Part shown: one piece after another, positions 21,032-30,580 of the stretch
Numbering within the stretch: position 1 is the first letter of the stretch
Layout: each line of letters starts with the position of its first letter
Source: Bimuria novae-zelandiae CBS 107.79
Taxonomy: Eukaryota > Ascomycota > Dothideomycetes > Pleosporales > Didymosphaeriaceae
Direction: 5' to 3'
NCBI GenBank assembly: GCA_010015655.1
Contig: ML976676.1
Coordinates: 752,344-816,343 of the forward strand
Length of the DNA stretch: 64,000 nt
Made by a program: the position numbers and the translations under genes
Notes under the pieces: model-generated
Told to the model about the DNA's origin: nothing
Database searches by the model: none
What the model saw: only the letters and a program-made list of their open reading frames with translations

Positions 21032-22920
21032 CTCGCCCCACACGCCAACCGGAGGTTGGCCCTGCGCAGCCTAACGTAACTTCGTAGCCTAACGTAACTT
21101 TTTATCGCGGATTTTTCTATTTTCTTAATAAATAACCTATAACTATACCTAAATATTATAGTAAGAGCTATAAAATTAAGTAGCGTATCTCTAATTATCT
21201 CTCTAGTTTTTCTAGCTTAGAAATACCTAATTTTGTAGCTGCAGCACGCGAATAGAGCGTGCCTGTTTCGCGACTTCGAGCGCGCGCTAGAGGCCGGATT
21301 AGCCGCCATAACCACAGCGGCACGAATCTATAACTCTTAGAGACCTAGGATAAAGCGCTAAAGTTATATATATATTACTGCGACACTATTAGCATGCTAT
21401 ACCTTATACTATAGTTAAAAAGTACTACTTAATATATCCTTAATTGCGCGCACCCTAATAGCAGAGCTCCCTTACTTAGTAAGGACTAGCTATCGCGATA
21501 GCTATTAAGAAATCTAGACTATCGCCGTATAAAGTAGAAGTTACAGCATATTAATTATATAATAATAGCGACGTTTAAAGCTTATAGCTATTATTTTATT
21601 AAGCTTAAAAAGGTGATATACACCTACGGCGTCACCCTATTAGACATCTATAATATGGACGAAACCGGCTTCCGCATAGGCGTTAGTAGTAATTAATAGA
21701 TTATTATTATAAAGTTTAATTATCCTTATATTTTTGCGTTAGAGACGTTACGCGATTATATTATAAGTATTAAATTAATCTCTAGTAATAAAGAGGTGCT
21801 TAAACCTATACTCGTTGTATAGGCTATTAATTACCTTTATTATTAGTATATAAATACGGCGCTGCCTGATAGCTATATAATTGCTACATTAATATTAGGA
21901 TACGCTAATAACTTTATCTTAATAAAGTAACTAAAATTTTTTAAAATACAAACGCGCGTGCGCTAGAAAGGCGTATAGTAATTACTTATATTTAATAGAT
22001 TTAGTAGCTACCTTACTATTAAGTTTATATAGTTTTATAATAATTATAAGATACTCCCCTTCTTACTATTGCTATATTTATCACATTATCTGCAGCCTCT
22101 AGACGTCGTCTGTTTTTAGCTATTAAAGCAGAATTATAAAAAGGCTATAGAGATAGCTACCTAAACTAGCTGCATAGACTTTAATAAAGTCAAATTTCTA
22201 TATGCAATCTATAGGATTAGGATAGATATATTTAAGCGTAGCACAATCCTAAGCGCCTAGGAGAAAGCTAGGATCTTTCTATTTAATCTAGAGCTTGTTT
22301 ACATAAAGCTGCTAGCACCTATCTAGACGCTATCCCTATTAGTTCTATCCGCTGTTAATTCGAGCCCTATCGCTAATACACCTATAGCATATCAGCGGCA
22401 GCATCAAAAAATGTCGCGCGCCCTAGAGAGAAGCAATATATTAAGCAGGAGGCTTACAAAATTCCTAGAAAGCTCGTAATTACTAATCGATAGTCTCGCG
22501 CTGGCCTAGCGCGACCTTATAAATATTACTATAATAGCTTAACAACGCTAAAAAAGGCAAATTAAAAATAAAAGGCTAGTATAAAAAGGTAGCGTAGTAA
22601 CTATTAAAGCAGCGCGATAAGTAATTAATTAACGTATAAAGCTTAAGGCTTAAAAGGTTACTTAAAAGGCTATAAAAACGTATAAGGACGCCCACTTGCA
22701 GAGCCTATAAAATTAGCCCTGATAGGTCCTATCTCTTAGAGAGATGACTGTAGATCCTGCCCTACTTGCTACACTAACTCCACTGTATATTAGCCTATAT
22801 AATTAAAGTCTACGCTGTTAAAAGACTAGATCAATTTTGATTCTCTATACAAAGTTACGTTAGGCTGCGAAGTTACGTTGGGCTGCGCAGGGCCAACCTC
22901 CGGTTGGCGTGTGGGGCGAG
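21032..22920 (+). mobile_element. Fot1/pogo-like DNA transposon nested in the Tc1-like element, heavily RIP-mutated
   Basis: Positions 21032-21101 and 22851-22920 are inverted repeats of about 70 bp (outer end CTCGCCCCACACGCCAACCG) with TA duplications at 21030-21031 and 22921-22922. Each TIR holds a 7-bp-stem hairpin (GCCAACC-GGA-GGTTGGC, 21044-21060) and two copies of AGCCTAACGTAACTT, 18 bp apart (21068-21082, 21086-21100). On the plus strand the decayed transposase still shows the DDE signature (YNMDETGFRIGV at about 21649-21684) and a later segment (DSYIIATLILGYANNFILIK), separated by many stops. The interior is very AT-rich; the ends are not. Confidence 0.9.
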
Positions 22921-22925
22921 TACTG

Positions 22926-23304
22926 TAGTGAGCTGTTATATACTCAACTTCGCTTCACCCTGCGCGCCGAGCAAAACAATGTTCGGCAGCGTTTTTCTTT
23001 CACTATTCAACCAGCGGACGCTCCATACGTTCCTAACAGTCATTTGATTATTGTATATTCCATGTACAGCCCCTTGCCACCAATCTTCCACACTGTATGT
23101 ACCTTCGGCGCCATTACTATCTCTATCATAGATACTCTCCTTACTGCTGCCATATTTTCCCTTATCTAGACTTCCAGCCACATGCTCTAACACCCACTTA
23201 TACGCACTATTTATTTATCTCTCTTCTCAATAACATCAAACTAGCCGCCGCATTCCCCACAAACAAACAAACGCCATCTCAACCACGATACTGCTACAAC
23301 TCTA
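22926..23304. other. Spacer between two Tc1-like transposons
   Basis: GC-moderate flank of about 380 bp. No frame with recognisable content; possibly old single-copy sequence into which both elements inserted. Confidence 0.4.
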
Positions 23305-25024
23305 CAAAGGGTAATCTCAATAAAGTCGGCCGTCACGTGCAGCAGGGATTCCTGCAGGGGTAGCAACTTCAAAAGTCGGGCATCTTGATTCCATCTAAAG
23401 TATGAGCAAATACACCCAAATAAGATGTTCTAATTATGCTGTAAAGTTGTTCTGGCCACCTGCGTCCTCGCAGAGCTCTGCAACGCGCATAAAGTAGGTG
23501 GGATGAAGCTTTTCGGCCATATACTGCCTGAGTGTCTTATCACCTTGCCAGACCTCCTTTTTGGCCTCCTTGGAACTTAATAGGCATTCGTAACTTGCCA
23601 AAAAACCTTCTAGACGCCCAAAACAGCGCTCAATTAGGTGTAAGTCGGGTGAATTAGGAGGCTAAGGGCCAAACTTAATTCCTAGAGCTTTAATTTCTGG
23701 CTCGCAGTACTAGAGGCCTAGTAAGTATAAGTAAACGTTATCTTAAATTAAATAGATAGCTACGCCTTAGTTATTATCGCGTATAGTATAGTAATAAAGG
23801 AATAGGTGTTTCTTAAGTATATTCTCTGTGTACTAGATGCCATTTATGCCCTTCCCTCCTTTGCATACAAACTCCTCTATTTTAAAGAACTTTCTATAAT
23901 AAAAGGTTTCTTAATACCTGCGCGGAGAGCTCCACCTTTCTTACTAGTAGCCTTATTAGTAGTTTGGCGTTAACTATTATTATAGGTAATATTATAGTTA
24001 ATTTCCTATAGTTACTACTTTTTATAGGTGCTAGCGACAGTTACGCAAGAGCGTTTAACCTTAAGGGCCTCCTTTACTATATTATTTATATAGGAGTCGC
24101 GTTGTATAAGGTTTTTACGGCTTATATTATTATCCTAAGCCTAAATAACGTAAGGGTATTAATAGAAGTAAGTAGTATTAGTTAAAGTAGTAGCGTAGAT
24201 TATAAAACTAAATTTAGATAGTGTTATAGGTAGTGCGTAGACGTTACTATCTTATCTAACTAATCTTAAAATCCTTTGCTTTCCGCCACGTATATTACTC
24301 TTGCTAATAGACTTAGAAGTCTTATTATAGTAAACGAATATAATGCGTGGAAAGTATAAGTTATTTTTAGCCTTAAGCTAGACATAGTACTATAGTTATT
24401 AGTCCTTGTCGTTGCTACTAAGCGCTAGTTTTTTAGGTTATACTCTATAAGTTATTACGTATAGGTACTGCTTGTCGCGGTGCTCCCTAGCAATATTATA
24501 GACTATATTCTTACTAAGTGTGATGCTAGCTTCTGCGTAGAGGTCTCTGACAGCGTCATGCACCCGGTAGGTGCCATATACAATAATGTCATGCCGTGGT
24601 CTTGCGCTCAGCGTAGAGCCATCGCGTACCTTTACAGGTCTGCCAGGAGGAGACTGCTTGACTGTAGGTGTTGCAGCTAGCAATTCCTGCAGTGAGTTGA
24701 CCTTTGCAGCATCTTTAACGCGTTAAAATGCCTTACCACATGCGTGGTCAGTTATACCCAAATCAGTGGCGATTTCTGGGAAAGTGAGGTTGTATTATGT
24801 TCTGAGAACGACGATAGCAGCTAGCTGGGCTTCTAACAGCAATCGAGAGTTTTTTTTTTTTTTTAGGCAGGATTTGAAGCCATATTGAGTGAGAAACGTG
24901 AGGTTGAAGTGTAGGTGTTGACGCTCTACAGAGCTCTTGGAGGCTCGGAGACTCTGTTCCGCTAGCGACGCGCTAGCGTCTTGGCAAGTCACATGACGGC
25001 CGGCTTTATTGAGATTACCCTTTG
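23305..25024 (-). mobile_element. Second Tc1/mariner-superfamily transposon, RIP-mutated
   Basis: Inverted ends CAAAGGGTAATCTCAATAAA at 23305 and its complement ending at 25024 extend for about 34 bp with three mismatches, flanked by TA (23303-23304 and 25025-25026). On the minus strand a decayed transposase runs from about 24850 to the stop at 23434: AQLAAIVVLRT*YNLTFPEI and DLGITDHACGKA near the start, and PPNSPDLHLIERCFGRLEGF near the end, the Tc1-type block carrying the catalytic Glu. The middle third is AT-rich and unreadable. Its end sequence and protein differ from the element at 19665, so it is a separate family. Confidence 0.85.
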
Positions 25025-25463
25025 TACGCAATCTCCAAACTAAAGCAATCTCAGCACACCCCACACCCCCTCTCCAACCCTTTCCGCCTTACCATCTCCT
25101 ATCCACCCAGCCTTTTCTCCACAATCCTCCTAAAATTCTATAAGTTAAATACACCTGTCTTTCGCTTCGCTCTGAGAACAATAGAGCTCTGCTGCGGAGT
25201 GGCCTGGACCGGACGGGTACTGGACGCGCTTCTCGCCAATCTAGCTGATCTATTTTCATACTGTCATGGCAGACCTTGCGTAAAGGCTGTTGATTGTCGT
25301 CGGGGAGGGTTGAGTATGGGTTGTTCTGGCTTACTACAACGCACGCACGACATACGTCTCGAACCCATCCAGATCACCAGGCCAGCAAGCGAACAGCCTG
25401 ACTGAAATCTTTCATTTTCGATCCGTCGTTACCCCATCATGCTACACACCCATATGAACTATT
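25025..25463. other. Intergenic, downstream of the MetE-like gene
   Basis: Immediate flank of the transposon and 3' region of the minus-strand MetE-like gene. No supported gene. Confidence 0.4.
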
Positions 25464-26594
25464 CTATTTACTCAAATCTTCCCCCCAAATCTCCTTCGCA
25501 ATCTCCACCTCCAGCCTCACCTTTGCCCACTGCTCCTCCTCACTCAACTCATTCCCCTCGACCGTGCTCGAAAACCCACACTGGTGACTCAACGCCAACT
25601 GCTCCAGCCCCTTCGGCGCAATCCCCGCCGCCTCCTTCAGCCTCCTCACAATCTCCTCCTTATCATCCAGCTCCGCCTTCTTACTACTCATCAAGCCCAG
25701 CACAACAACCTTGTGCGCAGGAAGGTGCCGCAACGGCTTGAAGTCTCCCGATCGCGCGTCGTCGTACTCGAGGAAGTATGCATCCACGTTGAGCTCCTTG
25801 AAGAGGACTTCCGCGACGGGCTCGTACCCGCCTGACGCGAACCATTTGGAGCGGTAGTTGCCTCTGCAGAGGTGGATCCCAATTTTCATGTCGGAAGGAC
25901 GTTTAGAGATGGCTTTGTTGATGAGCTCGGCGTACTTGCGCGGCAGCGTCGCGAGGTCCTCGTTGCGGTCTTGCGCGGCTTTGCGCATGTCCGGGTCGCA
26001 CAGGTACGCGAGGTTCGTGTCGTCGAGCTGCACGAAGCGGCAGCCTGCGTCGTAGAGCGAGACGAGCTCCTCTTGGTACACACGCGCAAGGTCTTCGAAG
26101 AACTCATCCAGGTCGGGGTAGGCTTCGATGTCGATGCTCGCGCGGCCGCCGCGGAAGTGCACCATTGTCGGGGATGGGATGCATACTTTTGTCGTGGCGC
26201 TGCCACCTTGCTTTTTGATTTGCTCTTCGAGGAACTTGAAGTCTTCGACTTGGATGGGCTCTGGGTGACCGAGCTTTCCCGTCACCGCGAGCACGGGTGG
26301 AGAGAAGCCGTGTGGGCGGATCAGACCTGTTTGCCCTTTGATCTCGATGCCCGAGAGGTGCTGCAAGAAGTCCAGGTGGAAGTATGCGCGGCGGAACTCG
26401 CCATCGGTGATGGAGCGGAGGCCATTATCGATCTGCTTCTTTGCGACGTCGGCGACGGCGGTGTCTTCGACTTTACGAAGCTCCGTCGTGTTGGACTTAT
26501 CGTTCGCAACCGCTTCGCGCGCGTCGAGCACGGATTTCGGACGCAGGAAGGATCCGACGTGGTCGGCGCGGTAGACGCCGTAGGGAAGAGGCAT
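25464..26594 (-). CDS. MetE-like protein (cobalamin-independent methionine synthase C-terminal fold)
   Basis: A single open frame of 376 aa. It aligns with the C-terminal catalytic half of cobalamin-independent methionine synthase (about 760 aa in full MetE) and is the short stand-alone type. Start YRADHVGSFLRP is the usual opening of this group. Zinc ligands expected for MetE are in place: His241 and Cys243 (GIHLCRGNYRS), Glu276 (YFLEYDD) and Cys339 (LSHQCGFSS). The N-terminal folate-binding half is absent, so the methyl donor is probably not 5-methyltetrahydrofolate; short homologues act in methyl transfer to thiols, but the substrate is unknown. Upstream of the ATG a CTAAC-containing tract and CAG (about 26612-26636) could be an intron end, so a short extra N-terminal exon is possible. 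No RIP-type lesions. Confidence 0.85.
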   Translation of the reverse strand: MPLPYGVYRADHVGSFLRPKSVLDAREAVANDKSNTTELRKVEDTAVADVAKKQIDNGLRSITDGEFRRAYFHLDFLQHLSGIEIKGQTGLIRPHGFSPPVLAVTGKLGHPEPIQVEDFKFLEEQIKKQGGSATTKVCIPSPTMVHFRGGRASIDIEAYPDLDEFFEDLARVYQEELVSLYDAGCRFVQLDDTNLAYLCDPDMRKAAQDRNEDLATLPRKYAELINKAISKRPSDMKIGIHLCRGNYRSKWFASGGYEPVAEVLFKELNVDAYFLEYDDARSGDFKPLRHLPAHKVVVLGLMSSKKAELDDKEEIVRRLKEAAGIAPKGLEQLALSHQCGFSSTVEGNELSEEEQWAKVRLEVEIAKEIWGEDLSK

Positions 26595-27387
26595 ATTGTC
26601 TGCTTTGATCTGAACAGTAGCTGTTAGCTTTTGTTCCCTCTTGCGTGCTTTAGAAGAGGCAGTGACGAACCTGGGGTTGTAGAATTTGCGTGACAGTATC
26701 TCAAGTTACCCAAATACTACAAAACAGTAAAGACATATGTACAAGAGCACGTAACCGCCTCTAGGAGCTACAGACGACACGAAAATCCTTCTTGGCCCGA
26801 AACATCATGAGTGTACCCCACCGCGGCAGTTGCGATGGAGGGGCTAAAACGAAGCCGAGGGATCCAGTGTCGGCTTTACTGCCCATAACGGGACATGGTA
26901 AGACGCCCTGTATGGCGTACCAAGTTGCGATTGGCAGTGAATATGCTTGTTCCAGGTACCAAGGGCATCGGAGCTGCTCGCCTGCCACCAGCCGAGAGGC
27001 TGCGTTGGGGAAGCTGGGAGCTGAGGATGACGTTTGGCGGGGTATCTCGGCCGTGTCGGAGGATCTCCCCGGAGCTGCCTCAGGTAGACATCAACGCCTC
27101 AGGCACCAACAGACACTTATTGAGAAAGAGAAATTTGGGTATCAATTGTAGTGTATATGCCGCTGAACGACGACCAATCCAGAGCGGTATGGACCTCCTG
27201 CCACGTCTCTTAATGCATAGCTTTCAGAACCTCTGCCTCCTTGGTCTCCCTCCGTCTCCTGCAAGCCTTCGAGCACAGGGTCATCCCTTGATACTGGCTT
27301 CTGCAGCGCTTCTAATTCAGGAAACATCATCTTCTCCCAGGTGCCGTCGTTGCTCGTGCTTGCTTCGGTCTCCATAGGCTGTGGCTC
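26595..27387. other. Intergenic
   Basis: Upstream of the MetE-like gene and downstream of the coilin-like gene. A plus-strand frame of 119 codons (26792-27151) has no recognisable content and is probably chance. Confidence 0.4.
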
Positions 27388-29619
27388 CTACTCCGCAGCT
27401 TTCAATAGCTTCGGCTCTACCAGCTCAGTAAACATGCCCTCCCAAATACTGTCGTCTTCTTCTCCACCGTCGCCGGAGTCTATCCTGAAGCCACTGACGG
27501 CATTTCTGATCGGATTGCCTTTCCCATCTACGTTCTCGTCTTCTTTTCGAGGGATATCACGCTCAGCCAGCTTCAATCTGAACGTGCCTGCTCCGTTCCC
27601 AGAATCTCCCTCTTTCTCCACAGCAGCCGTTTTGTAGTCACTAATTTGTGGAGTGACCGTTGTGGGATCGATAGTCCAAAGTTTGAACACAACAACAGCC
27701 CCGATTTGTATATCAGATGGCTGTAGCGCAGGAAGCGCCGAAACATCCGCGGGTAGAGGTGGCAGATCAGCTTTAGCAGCGAGCTCCACATCCTGCTTGG
27801 TTTGCGACTCAATAGCATCGGTTGGGTCGGACCCTGACTTCGTCGTCTCGGGTGAGTCGTCGTAATCCAGGACAGGTGTTTCTTCCTCTTCCTCGTCTGT
27901 ATTATCATGGGGGTACACGGCTTGCTCTTGGCTTTTCCTGGCTTTCTTCTTCTTTTGCTGCTGCTGGTTTTCGCGCATCAGCTTGCTGGACGGATCCCAG
28001 TGTTGCCGAAACGGGAAGGGTGGTGCACTGAGCTCGTGGTCCTCGTCCCAGCACTCAAAAGCAGATAGATTGATGCGTGTTTTCCAGAAGTCAGGATCCG
28101 AAGCACCCTCGGGCTCCGCAGGCTTTTCGACAACGGGCCCTTTCTTAGGCTTCCGCTCGACGTTGAGAGCTTGCCGCTGAAGTATGCGCCCAATGGCTGA
28201 AACGTTGGGTCGAAGTCGCTTGGTGGGCGGAGTCGGCGTATCAATATCCGTCTTAGGTGCATGTCCTGGTGTAGTTGTTGGCGAAGTGCTCACTTTCGCA
28301 GCCTCGTCCGTTGTTTCTACCACAGCAGTCGATGGCTCTGTCGATGTCATATCGACATCAGGGGCCTCCTCTGTCAGTCGTGCCATGAGCTCCTTCCTAC
28401 GTCGCTCAAGCTCTGCAGATTCATCCTCTGCTGCGTCTGTCTGGTTCTCTTCCTCCTCTCCATCCAGCCGCTTCCTTTTGCCATTTGGTTTCGACATAGG
28501 GTGCGAGGGTGTCAGGCTCAGCGACTCCGGATCGGTGGTGGTGGTTTCTCCTGAAAAAAGCCGCAGGTCACCGTACGTAGCGTCCGGATGCAGCTTGCCC
28601 TCTGCTTTCAATCGCTTGAGCTTCAGTGATGCCTTGCGTCTCTTATTTCGTTTCCGTGTTTGCTTTGAGCCAGACCACGGTGGGACGGTTGGCTTCGAAG
28701 GGAGAACGTCGGGCGGAGAGCTGTCGTCGCTGTCGCTGTCACTGTCGCTATCTGAGTCTGAGTCGGAATCGTCTTCCGATTCTGTGCCTGATTCCGAGCT
28801 TGAGGTATCCGACGCTTCAGTGTCATTATCAGATGCCGATGACGATTCTGGGTCTGAGAGTTCGGACTGACGGCGATGTGCCTTAGGTCTTGTAGCTTGC
28901 ACAGAAGCTTCAGAAGAAGCAGTTGAGCTGTCGCTGTCGCTGTCCGAATCTATCGAGCCTTCGCTGACATGTCCCGGTACAAAGTCCTCGTCGTCCTCAC
29001 TGTCGTCCGACTCCTCAGTATCTGCTTGGACGAATTGCACCTGCTTTCTGTCCTTGTTCGATCTGCTGCGATGATCAGGCGAATGCGTCGCTCCCGCTTC
29101 GGTAATCAACCCTGTGGTAGTCCCAGGTTCCTCGCTTCCTTCATCGGCGTCCTCCTCTATCCGGCGGCGTTTGCAGGGTGGGATGGCCACGGCAGGCCGC
29201 TGAGGTTGACGCAGATACGGGCGGCCAAAGGGTATACCGTCTACGAGATGACGCCCGTCTTCAGAGATCTGGTTGCGGCCACAGAGCGTACGGGAGCGAA
29301 CCTCCGCGGTAAGGAGTGGTCGGATGCTGCAGCAAGCAATTAGCGCAGCTCTGCATGAGCGTGGCAACTAAACTCACGAAACATGATCGTCTTCCTTCAG
29401 CGTCTGCAGCACAGGCGAGAAATGGAGGCACTCAAATCCACCCACTTCAACAATATAATCCTCGAGGCCCCATTGCTCGGCTTCCAGTGGCAGAACGCGG
29501 TTGACGTCTTCGAGCAGCCGCGCGACGGTGTATGCTTGGGTGCTCGCCGTGTCGGAGACGCTCCAGAGGATATGGGATGCAGGGAGGTTGTTTCGCTGCA
29601 CTGTTAGTCGCACCCTCAT
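27388..29619 (-). CDS. Coilin-like nuclear protein with acidic middle and Tudor-like C-terminus
   Basis: Exon 1 29619-29378 and exon 2 29326-27388 join through a 51-nt intron (GTGAGT...GCTAATT...CTGCAG), giving 726 aa. Residues 1-90 (MRVRLTVQRNNLPASHILWS...WGLEDYIVEVGGFECL, HVSIRPL across the splice) look like the ubiquitin-like N-terminus of coilin. Next come KRRR nuclear signals, a long Ser/Asp/Glu region (about 170-290), a basic patch (KQTRKRNKRRKASLKLKRLK), and a C-terminal part (about 610-726, VVVFKLWTIDPTTVTPQISD) with Tudor-like character. I think it belongs to a conserved fungal family known by a DUF number (possibly DUF7357). A Cajal-body or RNP role is inference from the coilin resemblance. 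An in-frame Met 33 codons upstream (29718) is possible but less likely. Confidence 0.75.
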
Positions 29620-30580
29620 GGTAACGAGATTCTGAGCGGGTCGAGCTGGACGAGTTTGTCGGTCTTGTAGCCCTTCCCAAAAGTTTAGGTGGTGGTCGAA
29701 ATGTTGAGCTTGGGCCATTATATCACGTGATTTGGCGATACTCCGATTCCTCCTTGGGCTAGCGTCCTCTCGCCCCACTCTGGGCGACGCGTTGCGTTTA
29801 AACCACGACATTTCTTCCATAAGCACATCTGCAATGCACGCTTGTCCACTTGTTCGTTTCCCCAAGAGAAAATCATTCCTAATGCACTCGCGATCCGCAA
29901 TTGAGCCCCTGCTCATGGTCAGACCCCGGAGTTCTCCGGCTGCATCATCTGCATGGATCTCGTTCCCTGTCTACCGCCCTTTCATATTAACTTCAACAAG
30001 TTGTATGAGCGACAGCCACCCTCTCCACTCACTGCTTCGCAGTTCACGATGATGGACGTCTATTTTGGCAACGATCTCCCATTAGGAAGGCATGCTACTC
30101 GAAGCTCGAAATCTCTGTGCATAGCGACTGCTCCATGTGCCCTAGTCTCCAATAAATGGCGGTTTACATCTCCTGGCCCCCAGCCCAACTCCGCAGCCGT
30201 GTCTTACATGAACCATCATCATGAATCTGCTGTATGACTCTTGATAGCGCTCCATTGGCTCAAAGATCGCACATTCGTCTCGAAAACCTGCTAAGAGTAT
30301 GCGGCGTATCACGATGCACTGCTTCCCCACCTCACCAATAATTAGAGGTCTAAGCCTTATTGGAACCTACCTCAGCCCGCCTTATTTGACACCTCAGGGT
30401 AGAGATGGGATGAACTCTACTTGCCTTTTTTTGACCCCTCGGCCTAGCCTTCGCACCTCCGGTGCTCACAGCCTCACCTCGACGTATTGTTTCTCTATAA
30501 CTTGAGCGTGTCGCCTCGCTTCATGACGCAGATTCTAAACTCTTCCACCCTCTTTACTGCATCTCGTCGAGGTCTTTGAA
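29620..30580. other. Intergenic
   Basis: Divergent space between the coilin-like gene and the NACHT-ankyrin pseudogene. CACGTGA-type word at 29722-29731 (ATCACGTGAT). No supported gene. Confidence 0.4.

Larger units (their letters stand above)
19665..22925 (-). mobile_element. Tc1-like DNA transposon, split by a nested element
   Basis: The left end at 19665-19690 starts CAGTGGGTCGTCAAAAGTCT after a TA (19663-19664). The right end is GGTGCAATACTTTTGACCTAG at 21009-21029, interrupted at a TA, and completed by CTG at 22923-22925 followed by TA (22926-22927). Removing the insert 21032-22922 restores a 26-bp inverted end of equal length to the left one (7 mismatches clustered in the middle). The insert is a second transposon listed separately. 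The transposase lies on the minus strand (20894-19812). Confidence 0.88.

Noticed and set aside
25872..26627. Plus-strand frame of 251 codons
   Set aside because: Antisense of the MetE-like gene; no motif and composition explained by the coding strand.
28184..28870. Plus-strand frame of 228 codons, Ser-rich
   Set aside because: Exact shadow of the Asp/Ser/Glu-coding minus-strand exon of the coilin-like gene.
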